Below are positions 21,510 to 33,693 of a stretch of DNA of 64,000 nucleotides, piece by piece. Source of the DNA: Palaemon carinicauda (taxonomy: Eukaryota; Arthropoda; Malacostraca; Decapoda; Palaemonidae); NCBI RefSeq assembly GCF_036898095.1, contig NC_090761.1, positions 42,526,850 through 42,590,849 on the forward strand, written 5' to 3'. The notes under the pieces were generated by a model. It made no database searches. It saw only the letters and a program-made list of their open reading frames with translations, and had not been told where the DNA came from. Position numbers and translations under genes: made by a program. How positions within the stretch are numbered: the first letter of the stretch is position 1; each line of letters starts with the position of its first letter.

Positions 21510-22610
21510 TTGTTAACATTGCATCAATGCAAATCTCAAACTGTAAAGATTTTTCAACTTAAAAATAACAAAGCCTGCAATGTAAGCTACTATGTCATTT
21601 GAAAATTTTGACAATTGGTAACGGCTAGAAATATAATCATAATTGTCTTCCTTGTTCTCTGAATGTTCTTTATAAATACCATTTGAAATTCTGTCCTGAG
21701 ACAGAAACATTTATATGATTTACTGCAATAGGATTCTTTAGGCTGCTTTAAGCAGTTAATATGGGCACTGACTCCACTGGCAAGCAGTTGCCACGAATGA
21801 TATCCATCAAGTCAATAAGAACAAATAACCTTTTATAAGACGTAGCAAACTGTCTCATTGTTGGTTTATCATTATTGTCTCTCATGTTTCTTACTTGACC
21901 AAAGAATAGTTCAATGTCATCTTGACTGAATTTTTAGGTCATCAAAAATTGCAAAGGCCCACCATTAGATGCATTGCAATTTTCATATAGAATCTGAAGA
22001 CTTTGTATGAAATATAGAAAGTCAATGAATCCAGTTTTTGTATTTAGATTTATATCTTTACCATCTAAAAGTCTCAATGATCTGAAGTATATTTTTGCTT
22101 TTATTAGAAAATATTTAATATAATTTGCTTTATTTTGTCTGAATTGGACATTTAAATCCCTTGGCATTTAAATCTCATGAATTCATTATGTTAAGTAAGG
22201 TGTTCAATACCATTTGGAAATTAACAGTAACTTCCTTCCCTCCATTCATTTAGGAGCTGTATGATATCTTAATGTTCGTCTTTTTTTTTCTTTTAACGTT
22301 GTCACATGAGCAACTGTGAGCTTATTATCTAAATGAAGTTCTTCTTTTTCTTGGAGTCTGTTCAAATGATCAGCATGCTCCCTTTTCACACAATTTCCTT
22401 TCTTATCAATGAAAATGTTAATTTCTCCAGATTAATTTCTTACAAGTTTTATCATGTGATATGGATTGGTATATCACCTGTCAAAGGTAACAAGAAAAGT
22501 GACAATATCTTCCAAAACAATTGTCACGTTTATAAATGCAATTTCTCATTTAATTTACAAATGGTATTATAATCACAATGTTTGATTGCTTTTCATTCAG
22601 CAAAAGCATT
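21510..22610 (-). pseudogene. P-element / THAP9-like transposase remnant
   Basis: Read on the minus strand in several frames. From about 22600 down: YHMIKLVRN, then REHADHLNRLQEKEELHLDN with KLTVAHVT. At 22167-21934: a block ending KTGFIDFLYFIQSLQILYEN. At about 21930-21780: FSQDDIELFFGQVRN, then PTMRQFATSYKRLF. At 21710-21513: YQLSKFSNDIVAYIAGFVIF. These occur in the right order for P-element/THAP9 transposases (HMLKLVRN, LQ.KEGLHLANKL, KTGF..F, FSQDHLELFF..IR, PTA.QF..AYKRLL, YIAGFV). Stops and frameshifts separate the blocks and no THAP zinc-finger N-terminus is visible. It lies antisense in a kinesin intron and is inactive. Confidence 0.82.
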
Positions 22611-23955
22611 CAAAAACATTAGATACCCATTTATTGATTCATATGTTGCAGAATAAGATATTTAGAACTGGATAATAGTGCCTGTTATACTTATAAAAAA
22701 TACTGTGACAGCTTAGATCACGTGAGGTTACGATCAAACTAGGAATTCACTTGCCAGTCCTAATATGACCTCCTGGTACCAAGGTGGTTTCCCTTTACCC
22801 ACACACAAGGTGTTTCCTCCCATCATTTCTCCAAGGTAACACCAAATCATCTAGGTTTTGCATCTCTTAGAGCAGTCAAAGAGTCTTAGACAATAGAATT
22901 TTGGTCTCCTATTGGTCATCTGGAATTAGTGGGGATATTTATCCTGGACAGTTAGTGAAGGACTTTTATGGAAGGATGATAGCCATAGAACTTAAGTTTT
23001 CTTATCAGAATTGGTCATAATTATAGTGAGAGTTTCAGCAACATTTACAAACCTTGCTAGGTATCTTTATTGGTAAGGAGGGAAGTGCAACTCAAGAGGA
23101 GAAGCATATACTTACATTACAATATTCTATACGAATAGGTGCCATACCAAATGTTAGCTGAATGCCAAATGTTGAAAGTAATGGTGTCAAACGAACCAGG
23201 AAAATCTGGGGTACAAGATGTCAGAAACATTCTACCTTTATCATCAAATAAGACTCAATAAATTAAGCCATAAGGAAATTTAAACATCTCAGCTTGAAGT
23301 ATACAGTAGATATATTATTAAGAATTGTTCTTTGGTATGTTGCTTGGACCAGTGAGTGTAATTTTGGTTTGAAATAACTGTTATAGTCTAGGTGCTAAAG
23401 CTTTGAGCATAGATTCAACTCCTTTGTTCTTATCAAGTTCTTTGGAGGGAGAAGATCTAAGATATTACTTCAAATTGGAGAGGAGTTTTTTACTGTTTTA
23501 TCTAATGGATATCACTCATTGCACCATAGATACTAGTATTGGGATACTAAACTGGGGAGAATAGCATACAGTAAGTAGTTCTATGCTTGCCAGTCACACT
23601 GCAGGTCATTATTGAAAAGTAAGATAAGATGTGTGGAGTAATTGAAAAAACTTCATATTGTTTCAATGTGCTAATTCATTTCATATATTTTTTAGAATGG
23701 ATTAAATTATTTTGAGAGCCTATCTAGGCCTAAGGTAATGTCAAATGATATAGAAGTTTGTTAGAATTCCGTAATATTACTAGGTTTAATAAAGTTACTA
23801 AGTCAAAATTACTCATACTCCTTAGATAATGGTTTCCAAATGTAATATGAGGCTTAGTGATTTTTATAATTTGTGATTATAATTGTGACTATAAGATAAT
23901 TCTTTACCAGGGGTTTGTTGAATTACAGAAAATTAATATAATTTTCCTTCTTCAG
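22611..23955. other. Kinesin intron, nothing recognised
   Basis: AT-rich and without open frames. A slightly more GC-rich part at about 22720-23470 may be a very old element, but I could not read conserved motifs in it. Confidence 0.5.
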
Positions 23956-24046
23956 CTTCCTACACCGACACGATGAGGCTTTCTCCACAGAACCCATCAA
24001 GAATACTGGAAAGGGACCACCTCTTGGCTTTTATCATGTACAGAAT
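23956..24046 (+). CDS. unc-104: unc-104/KIF1A kinesin-3, exon ([13 protein letters not shown])
   Basis: The acceptor CTTCTTCAG ends at 23955 and the donor AAT|GTAAGT begins at 24047. Phase 2 in, phase 0 out. It reads [20 protein letters not shown] then [10 protein letters not shown], matching the NFLHRH(D/E)EAFSTEP...[11 protein letters not shown] block of KIF1A/unc-104. It is a 91-nt exon and the continuation of the C2-like region. Confidence 0.97.
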
Positions 24047-26224
24047 GTAAGTAATTGATAGGAGTTGTACGTAACATAACTGGTGAACCAAGCATTTAGT
24101 TTAACAATGTTCTGAGTAAAATTCATGAGTATTTTGAAATTTTATATTTTTTTTATCAACACTAAAATCAGTTTCTGGGAAGGCATTATGGATAAGGTGT
24201 GACCAACTATGTGGTACCCTCTAAATCCCTAATAATTTGTCCTTTATACTGTAGTATAAAGTATACAGTCTAAAGGGAATAATAAAACTTATTTGATACC
24301 AAATACTAGACTTGATGTATCATCTTGGAATATTGTTACATAATTGTCTACTTTTATTTTGCCCAATTGTAGTTGGGAAGAACTTTTTATCATTTATAAT
24401 TGAGAATTACACCTTTCTTGTAAGTGATATAACTATTTCTAAAATGAAGAAATCTATGAAAAAACCATCATCGTCTAAGATGCATAAAGAATTGACTTCT
24501 AGGTGTTCATAAAGAATAAAAGCACCCTAAAGGTCTAAAGGTTGGCCTAAAAACTGACAATACATACATACGATCCGAGCCGAAGCCCCCCTCTGTATTG
24601 ACTTGGCAGGTAGACTAAAAGACTTCCTCAACAACCCATCTACAGTCCACAAGGATGGCAATGATGAGAAACTATTAAGCATGAGCATGGCTCCAACTTT
24701 CATCCAACAGATTGCTAGGCAGGAGCATTTTCAATAGGCTTCCACAACTCCTTCCTTATGACAAGCCACCCAAATGTATATGAATATGGGAATTTTTGAT
24801 GCATTATGACTGATATGAATGATTAATCTCCCGAGTCCCACATTGTCAAAACAATGTGAAGGATAACATGGAATTCAGCTGTATTAAAGCAGAGAGGGTG
24901 GTAGTCAGTGAAGCATTGATGGATTATTTTGAAGAATATTTTGAATTTTGGCTACACTACAATACTGTGCATTTGAGCCTATTTTATATTTAATGATACC
25001 AGGGATTGAAGGATAATGATGCAGCAGTTATGGAGTGAACTGGTAATGGTGCTTAACTTTCAAGGAATAATTAGGTGCCAATGCATTGCATGGGTTATTT
25101 CTTTCCTTCTCCACTTTTTTTTTATTCTTTTGTTTATATAGTGCAAAATCTATTTATTATTTAATATCATGTGTATGTAAAAACATTTTAATATTTTCTT
25201 GAAAACAAGAGCTTAAGACCTTTTGTATAATATTTATTTTTGCCATAAACTAATAGATAAGTAGATTTAGGAATAAGATAATAAAGCCCATATCACAGTT
25301 GTCATAAATGTTATATCTTCCTGATCCTTTGAGAATTGAGCAAAGCTAATGTATCTAACAAGAAAAACACAACCAGACTTCAGAATTGTTCTCCTGTCTT
25401 TTATCTCCAGAGATAAAAAACAAAGAACTCTATTACCAAATGTTTTAGTTTATACAAATGCCTACCATGGATACATAACTAAAATTTTTAAAATAGTTGA
25501 CATTGCTATAAAAATGTATAAGTACTTTCGCTGTTGAAGCAATATACAAACTGATAGAATGCTTAACTAACTCTGAACATACAACATATGTACTTTGTCG
25601 TCATAACATTTCTCACAAGATGAGAAGAATTCCAGTATGTGGCATTTAAATTTACAATAGCAAAGTTTTGGAGAGGATCCTCATAAAGGTTCATATAAGT
25701 TGTAGCACAAGGTAGTGCCCTGTAAAACTCAACCATTGACTTCTGCTTGGTAGAATTAATATCAAATTGAAGACTGAAACACCTAAGCTGAAAACAATAA
25801 TAAGATGTTGATCTCTCGCATCACAACAACAATGTTTTTACAGCTAATGGATAAAATGTAAAACTTTCAAAGTATTCAAAGGTCAAAATATGCATAAAAC
25901 TTGAAAGGAGGCATATTTTCAATAGTGACGATGTCACAAAAATTATGCTAGATAGTTTTATAATTATAAACTTCTAGTCAACCAACCAGACTATATATGC
26001 CATGCATCTAAAATATGTAGACATGTAAACAAATGTAAAATAATGCTTTTGCTTCACATTGCAATGTAAAATGCTAACTTACCATTCTACCAAGTCTTTC
26101 TTCTTCCATGCATGAGGGTACACTTGCAAGCGTGCTATTATATCTTGTTTCTCTTCCTCTTGTTTTTTTTTTTTTTTTTTTTTTGAAGTTTCTATAGTGT
26201 ATATATGAAAGATTCAATGTAATG
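24047..26224. other. Kinesin intron, nothing recognised
   Basis: AT-rich. A stretch at 24560-24960 is more balanced in composition, but its frames contain stops and no known motif. A poly-T run of about 21 bases sits at 26164-26184. Confidence 0.55.
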
Positions 26225-26432
26225 TTGCTGCTGTTCTTAAAATATTTTATTTTTATTATTCATTACTTCTCTTGTAGTTTATTTATTTCCTTATAGTTTA
26301 TTTATTTCCTTATTTTCTTTTCTCACTGGGCTATTTTTCCCTGTTGGAGCTCTTGAGCTTTTTCCAACTAGAGTTGTAGCTTAGCTTGTAATGATGATAA
26401 TAATAATGATAATAATGATGATGATATGATGG

Positions 26433-26465
<33 letters not shown>

Positions 26466-26490
26466 CGACGACGATGATGATGGTACTTTA
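26225..26490 (+). mobile_element. 3'-end fragment of a LINE-tail family with GAT/TAA microsatellite tail
   Basis: From about 26225 to 26390 the sequence (TGTTCTTAAAATATTTTATT, then CTCACTGGGCTATTTTTCCC and CCAACTAGAGTTGTAGCTTAG) matches the reverse complement of 63300-63450. It also shares its last 110 bp with the ends at 40290-40400 and 62640-62757. It runs into TAATGATGATAATAAT and a (GAT)n stretch with GAC variants to about 26484. It is a 5'-truncated retroposon copy with no coding content of its own. Confidence 0.8.
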
Positions 26491-26618
26491 AATTTCCTCT
26501 CACGAAGAATTTCTTTTAATTCCAACAAGGCTTTATCTCGGTATCGATTTGCATGTTGAGCATCAGCCATGGCTATATATATATTTTGTGTACAAATACA
26601 GTATACAGTATATATATA

Positions 26619-26651
<33 letters not shown>

Positions 26652-27180
26652 GGATTTCATAAAACCTTACTTCTTATGACCAATGTAGTATTATTAACTA
26701 CATAGAGTACTTCTGTTTGTAAGATTTTAATCTTCATACCTTATCATCATAGTTTAAAACCAAAGACAAATAACTTGATTATCAATAAAAAATTAGATAA
26801 TTGTCTTCTGTAAACCAGAAATTAGACAAAATTAAAAATATAAAAGCTGTTAAAAATTCAAAGATAAAATTGGAAGTGAAAGACAAATGGTGAATATAAT
26901 AAATCAAATTTATCCATAAGTAAAAACATTGTGGGCATAAAAAACTGATAGTACTAACTTTATAGAATTGGAATGAGTTTACAGCAAAGAATTGATATCA
27001 TTAGTATGTTTTTGGTAAATTCATCAAGTAGGCCTACAAGTTTTTATGATAGTTATTGTATACAAATTGTAATAGGTCACATAAAAATTGTGGCTGTTAA
27101 GCCAGCAGCCCAATGCACCCAGTCTCCCTTCACCACAGAGCCACCTAGCAGATTAGTTATGGTGGTACCTCATTACCTAA

Positions 27181-27489
27181 TTAACCCTTTTACCCCCAGG
27201 CTTTTTGGAAATTTCCAACCCTTAACCCCCAAGGGGTTACTTTTTTCCCAGCACATTTTGGTGTATATTTCTTTTAAATTGCTCTAACAGCGTTAATTTT
27301 TGTCATAGAGAGGTCAGGTTGGTCTCATTCTCTTGGAAAATGTCTGAATTTTCTCAAAAAATTATCAAAAATATGAAAAAAATAATTTTTATAGCATTTT
27401 TTTGCAAGGACGTACCGGTACGTCCATGGGGGTAAAGGGATGGCTTTTGTGAAACGTACCAGTACGTCCTTTGGGGGTAAAAGGGTTAA
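27181..27489. mobile_element. piggyBac-type MITE, 309 bp with TTAA ends
   Basis: The left end is TTAA then CCCTTTTACCCCCA. The right end is GGGGGTAAAAGGG then TTAA at 27486-27489. The terminal repeats are about 13-14 bp and perfect, and TTAA at both sides is the target duplication characteristic of piggyBac elements. A second copy of the terminal motif (ATGGGGGTAAAGGG) lies subterminally at about 27426. An 18-bp perfect palindrome, GGACGTACCGGTACGTCC, lies at about 27408-27425. There is no ORF. Mobilisation would need a transposase in trans (inference). Confidence 0.85.
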
Positions 27490-27608
27490 GATGTGGAGAA
27501 ACTAGTTATTAAGATAAATTTCAGAAAAAGAACAGATATTGGTACAAGTTAATCAATTTTACTTCCTAGATATTATATATTTATTTTGACTTTTTTATTA
27601 ATTTTCAG
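27490..27608. other. 3' end of kinesin intron
   Basis: AT-rich, ending in the acceptor TTTTCAG at 27608. Confidence 0.8.
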
Positions 27609-27733
27609 ATTACGGTAACTGTGACTCGTGCATTTATCGATTACATCAAAACACAACCAATTGTTTTTGAAGTCTTCGGTCATTATCAGCAGCATCCACT
27701 TCACAGGGATGCTCGCCAAGATGCTACACACTT
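27609..27733 (+). CDS. unc-104: unc-104/KIF1A kinesin-3, exon ([20 protein letters not shown])
   Basis: The acceptor TTTTCAG ends at 27608 and the donor CACTT|GTAAGT begins at 27734. Phase 0 in, phase 2 out. It reads [20 protein letters not shown] then [18 protein letters not shown], matching the ITV.VTKSFIEYIKTQPI.FE(V/I)[11 protein letters not shown] segment of the family. The end of this exon is where KIF1A/KIF1B/unc-104 proteins become variable (linker before RSPKFG...[11 protein letters not shown]). Confidence 0.97.
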
Positions 27734-28445
27734 GTAAGTCTACATTCAATCTTTGTTGTTTTTATATAGTTCAAAAGATATCAAATAGAGGGTGCCATTT
27801 TTCAGCAATAGTTTTTTAAAGAGTACCATTAACAGTACGTAATTTCAATTGATACTCCTTTCATAAAATTAACATGAATGTTTACTTATTATTTCCATGG
27901 AGAGTTTACGGGAATTTTATGTTAACTGTAATTAATTTGCTCACTCTTATTCAGTACTTTTAATAGATGAATAAAAATATTTTAGAAAAATTAGATTGGA
28001 TGAATTTTGAGATTTCCTGTGTATGAAAGTTGTCCAGCGCCATCACATCGCTCAACTTTTTATGTTTATCCCCACTTTGTGATGTGATTTTACAGACATC
28101 TCAATTGTGTTGTAGAATGCTTGGACTTCCATAAACACTGGAAAAGTGCTACGTCCTTAAATTTCACTGCATGGCACAAATTAAAAATTTCAGTTATAGC
28201 ATGTTAAGCATTGATTTGTGACTTGTAATACTTTGATGCATGTCACTTCATGATAGAGACCATTAAAAGTTTTGAGACAGCAGTTACCTCTACAACAAAG
28301 TCCCACTGAGTCACACTCCTACCTTTTCGTTGGGCATACCAGAAGGGTTTGTTCTGGAATGAAAGGTGATAAATGGAGCACAATAAAATGGTTAAGTTAA
28401 AATTTTAAAGCTAGTTTAGAAGGGACAAATAGGAATGGATTAAAG

Positions 28446-28451
<6 letters not shown>
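27734..28451. other. Kinesin intron, nothing recognised
   Basis: AT-rich, with no element or ORF that I can support. Confidence 0.6.
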
Positions 28452-29083
<632 letters not shown>

Positions 29084-29110
29084 ATTTGTTCCGACACAGA
29101 GACTTACCTT

Positions 29111-29280
29111 GAAACACTTTATAGGAGATTACTGGTAACTCCTCTCCGACGACCAGATTTTTACGTAGTTTCCCCCTACTTCCATGTTCTATACTGTCCT
29201 GAATAACGGGAAATAACATGACCTGGGGGCATTGCCCAGGCAGGTCGCCCGTCTTTGAGAAGCTCTCCCCAGTATGTTTT
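29111..29280 (+). repeat. DIRS-B left inverted terminal repeat (core)
   Basis: Starts GAAACACTTTATAGGAG and ends CCCAGTATGTTTT. It looks identical to the reverse complement of 35120-35289, which points to a young insertion or recent conversion. Confidence 0.93.
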
Positions 29281-29582
29281 CTGGTCGCGTTGTGTTCACA
29301 CACACCGCTCCTTATTCTCTGTGCGACCCCCTTTGTGCGCGTTACTATGTAGTTACTACATGGTCTCGATTCCTTCACGAGTGATTAGTGCCTTATCTGT
29401 GTTCTTTTAGGATCGTTCCTTTGTGCTTTTATTGGCGTTTTAGTGCTTTGCCTTGCTTTATGCTTGGGTTTAGCGATCTTTGTGTGTGCTTTGGAGTACG
29501 ATCGCCGTTGTCCTGGGCCTAGAGCCGGGTATTCGTGTTGGTCTTTCTTGTCAAAGCCAGTTCGCCGTCAGAATGCGGCACG

Positions 29583-31736
29583 ATGAAGACGGACTCGAAG
29601 AGGTCTCCTAGGGAAACTAGCATGTCTTCCCCTGCGACGTCGGCAGGAGAGGGGGCAGGTTGAGTGCATTCTTCTCCCCTACCCAGAGTAGGGGACGAGG
29701 TAAGTCCTTGAAGTGTAAGAAGTTGGTGCCTCCTTCCCAAGGGTGAGATGTTGTGGGGGGAACCTTCTTTGTTCAAGGCAGATCAGGCGCCTACAGGTGA
29801 GTGTGTGGGGGTCCGAGGGACACGTCTCTCTCGTAGGGACGGCGTCTCGGCGGAGGACCCCATGTGGCCTAATAATGTTCCTTTTTTCTTATCACCAGAT
29901 TCATGGGTAGAGGCCTCAGGCGCTTCAGCTGCGGAGGGATCCGCTGGCGTGGGATGTACCAAGGACGCCGTTGAGGTCCCCACTGGACATGGAGGAGGTC
30001 CTATGCTAGTCCTTCACCCTGGATCCGCATCGGGGCTCGATCCTTCGGGCCCTTCAAGCGAGGAACGTCGGAGACGACACAGGAGGAAGAGAGATCAGTC
30101 TGTGTGGAGGAACTCCCCTTGCGGTCTCCCACAGGATCTCGGGACGGGAAGTCCCCGTTCCCCTCCATACAAGCCAAGAGCCCCGCCAGAGAGTCAGCTG
30201 ATGGGCGGAGGACCCCGTCTTGTAGGCCTAAGTCCCTTCCTAGAGCCAACCCATCCGCTCAGTGGAGGGAGCCGTCTTCTAGGATAGGCAGCCTAGACGG
30301 GTCTCCCCATCGGGATGATAGACAGGGACGGGCACCCCCGTCGATCTGTTTCACGGAGGAGCCGTCCCGGTTCTCGAGGAGAATGGGGATCAGTCTGTGT
30401 GGAGGAACTCCCCTTGCGGGCTCCCACAAGATCTCGGGACGGGAAGTCCCCGTTCCCCTCCATACAAGCCAAGAACCCCGCCAGAGAGTCAGCCGGTGGG
30501 CGGAGGACCTCGTCTTGTAGGCCTAAGTCCCTTCCTAGAACCACTCCATCCGCTCAGTGGAGGGAGCCGTCGCCTAGGATGGACAGCCTAGACGGGTCTC
30601 CCCATCGAGATGATAGACAGGGACTGGCACCCCCGTCGATCTGTTTCACGGAGGAGCCCGTTCCGTCGTCCAGGTCCTCCAGGAGAATGGGGATCAGTCT
30701 GTGTGGAGGAACTCCCCTTGCGGTCTCCCACAGGATCTCGGGACGGGAAGTCCCAGCGTACAGGAGAGTCCTTGCCTTAATTAGGGGTTATAACAACCTT
30801 ATAGAACCCGCCACTCAAGAGGAAGAACCCTGGACTTCAGGCCTGAACAAGTTCATAGCGGTCCCCGCCCAGAAAAAGTCCTCTCTCTCTCTTCCCGAGG
30901 CCAGTAACGTGGGGATTGGAAAGACTCACATTGATAAGGTCATATCCCGCAATAGCGACTCCTGCAGGGGTCACAGCTCAGCAAAGCTCCTACAGGGTTT
31001 GAAGTCGCAGACGAAATACTACTCTTTAGAAAATAGGCCGACCGGTGCGTGCAAGACCGAGGAAACCATAGACATCCTGTGCCAGGGCATCTCCGACGGG
31101 AGGGTATCGGCAGCATCTACCTTCTTCTCCCCTTCCGAGTCGGCAATGATGGAGGAGATGTCCAAGGACTTAGTTAAGGTGGCCTCCTGGTTGGATTGGT
31201 GGGCCACCACCCTAGTAGGCACCCAGATTCCTACAGACTCCATGGAACCTGCAAAACGGGAGGCTCTGAATGAGTTGCTGGGGTCAGGTAGCCGCGCCCT
31301 TAAATTCCTGACCTTTCAGTCTTTGGCTCTCTCCGCAAACTGGATTCTCCGGAGAAGAGACGCCCTAGTCAAGAACCTTCCCATTAAGATTCCTGACAGA
31401 GAAGCTAAAGCCTTGAAGACCTGCTCCGTCTGGGGGGAGCAGCTTATTCCGACGAAGAAGGCGGAAGAGGTCGTGGAGAAGTTGGCCAAAAAGAGGGAGC
31501 TACCTACCCTGAAGCCACAGGCGGCACGCCGCCCCATCTTCAGGAGGCCAGTGACAGAAGCACCCATGGCCGCGCGTACCACACCAACTCAAGGAAGGAG
31601 GGAACCCTCGTCAGGACAGTGGTCTTCCTCTGTGGTTCCCCCCCGAAGAGGTTCATCTTCTAACCCCCCAACGTATAGGTCTTCTTTCTACTCCTCCAGG
31701 AGGGGGAGAACAGGCCGTTCTTCCCGTAGGAGATAA
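29583..31736 (+). pseudogene. DIRS-B ORF1, gag-like, disrupted by internal duplications
   Basis: A start-like ATG at 29583 reads MKTDSKRSPRETSMSS but stops near 29660. The frame reopens at 29748. The region 30093-30755 holds 2.2 tandem copies of a unit of about 295-304 bp (starts at 30093, 30388, 30692). As neither length is a multiple of three, the Arg/Ser/Pro-rich reading moves between frames: 30104-30520 in one frame and 30315-31736 in another. The last frame (473 aa) continues through an ordered part (AYRRVLALIRGYNNLIEPAT onward) to an Arg/Ser/Gly-rich tail (RRGRTGRSSRRR) before a stop at 31734-31736. By position and basic tail it is the gag-like ORF. It is judged non-functional as it stands, unless the duplication is an assembly artefact. 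Confidence 0.75.
30093..30755 (+). repeat. Tandem duplication in DIRS-B gag, 2.2 units
   Basis: GATCAGTCTGTGTGGAGGAA recurs at 30093, 30388 and 30692. Units one and two are about 295 and 304 bp and nearly identical (substitutions such as GTCTTCTAGGATAGG against GTCGCCTAGGATGGA). The third unit is cut off after about 60 bp. Confidence 0.93.
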
Positions 31737-31778
31737 GATGGGAGGCCCCCCTCCCCTGCCCAAGCCTCAGGTAGGGGG

Positions 31779-33658
31779 ATGCCTCAGACTCACTTGGCAA
31801 GCATGGAAGCTCCACGGAGCAGATCCGTGGACAGTTACAGTACTAAAGGAGGGCTACAGGATCCCCTTCATGGAAGAGACACCCCCCCCCTAGTTCCAGC
31901 AACGCAGGCAGACTGGTTGGTGCCCAAGGACCTGGCGAAGAGGGCAGCGTTGGACGAAGAAGTCAAGACGTTGCTGCAGAAGGGAGCTTTAGAAACAGTG
32001 ACATTCCCGGGTCCGGGGTTCTACAGCCGCCTGTTCCTAGTGGAAAAAGAGACAGGAGGGTGGAGACCTGTAATAGACCTGTCAGCCCTCAACAGGTTTC
32101 TCAGGAAAGTGACCTTCAAAATGGACACTCCAAGAACGGTCATGGCGTCCTTGAGAGAGGGCGACTTTTTGATTTCTATAGACCTCAAGGACGTCTACTT
32201 CCAAGTGCCATTCATCCGTCGAGCAGGAAGTTTCTCCGGGTCAAGTGGGGTACCCAGGTGTTACAATTCAAGGCCCCATGCTTCGGTCTTTCAACAGCCC
32301 CCCAGGTATTCACGAGGGTCTTTACGACGGTCCCCATATGGGCCCACGAACGGGGCATTCGACTGATCAGGTACCTGGACGACTGGTTACTCCTTTCATC
32401 CTCAAAGGAAGACTTGAAACAACAGGGCGAAGATCTTCTTCAATTGTGCAAGACCCTGGGCATCGTGGTCAACTTGGAGAAATCACAGCTAACCCCATCC
32501 AACAGGAGGACGTACCTTGGAATGGTCCTGGATTCGTTACAGGTCAAGGCATTCCCAACCACGGAAAGGCTGGACAACCTGGATCGAGTGCTCCGGCCCT
32601 TCCTTCTGGGTCGCCCCAGAAGAGCGCAGGTTTGGCAAAGGTTGGTAGGGCACCTGGTGTCCCTAGAGAAGCTGGTACCTCACGGGAGACAGAACTTAAG
32701 GGTTCAATGGAACCTGAAAGAACATTGGAACCAGAAAAGTTCCCCGGACATTGTGTTCCCTCTCCTTCAGGAGTCCAGGAAGGCCTTGGAATGGTGGCAG
32801 GATCGGTCGAACACCCTAAGGGGGATGCCACTGTCCTCCCAACCTCCGGAGGTTCTTCTCTTCACGGACGCATCGAAGGACGGGTGGGGAGCCCATCTCC
32901 GGGAAAAGACAGCAAAGGGGGCGTGGTCAGAGGGGGAGAAATCCCTACACATAAATATCCTGGAAATGAGAGCGGTCCAAGAAGCCTGCAACCACTTCGA
33001 GGAGGACATGAGAGGGCGTTCGGTGGCCCTAATGTCAGACAATGCAACGGTGGTGGCTTACGTGAAGAAGGAGGGGGGACTGAGATCAAAAGAGTTGTGC
33101 GAACTGGCCCTTCAAATCCTAAAATGGGCGGAACAGAAGGACGTCATCCTGACGGCAAGGTTCATCCCAGGGAAGAACAACGTCCTAGCAGACGGCCTCA
33201 GCAGAGTGGGGCAAGTGGTAGCAGCAGAATGGTCCCTACACCCACAAGTGGCAAGCTACATTATACAGATGTAGGGATCTCCGGTAATGGATCTGTTTGC
33301 AACAAGGTTGAACGCGCAACTCCCCGTATTTTGTTCTCCCGTCCCAGATCCGAAGGCGGCAATGGAAGACGCCTTTCAGCACAAGTGGGACGGACTGGAC
33401 GTGTACGCCTTCCCCCCCTTCTCCCTGATAAGGCAGGTCCTCAAAAGAGTAAGGGCAGCACCCAACCTAAGGATGACTTTGGTAGCGCCTTGGTGGCCGG
33501 AGAGAGAATGGTTCGCGGACCTAAGGAACCTCACCGTCCTACCTCCTTGGCCTCTACCCGGCAGGTCAGACCTATTAAAACAACCTCACTTTCAGCGGTT
33601 TCACAGAAACCCGCAAGCCCTTCGTCTTCACGCCTGGAGATTATCCAGCGGCTCCTGA
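31779..33658 (+). pseudogene. DIRS-B ORF2, reverse transcriptase / RNase H, frameshifted and with a stop
   Basis: The frame starting at 31779 reads KGALETVTFPGPGFYSRLFL, GGWRPVIDLSALN and SIDLKDVYFQVP. Near 32210 it must shift by one base (one C appears missing in GTGCCATTC) into the frame ending at 33274, which carries FGLSTAPQVFTRV and RYLDDWLLLSS (RT catalytic box), then RNase H with LFTDASKDGWGA, NILEMRAVQEA, MSDNATVVAYVKKEGG and VLADGLSRVG. A TAG at 33272-33274 interrupts what should continue into MDLFATRLNAQLPVF, YAFPPFSLI and LVAPWWPEREW (33287-33658), the C-terminal domain. There are thus two disabling lesions in an otherwise well preserved sequence. Confidence 0.9.
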
Positions 33659-33693
33659 AGAAGTAAGGGTACTCCGGCAAGACAGCCAGGAGG

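Noticed and set aside
24560..24960. Possible coding or transposon fragment of balanced base composition
   Set aside because: Frames contain frequent stops and no family motif was recognised.
32245..33666. 473-aa frame overlapping DIRS-B RT
   Set aside because: Alternative frame across the RT/RNase H region; the conserved motifs are in the other frame.
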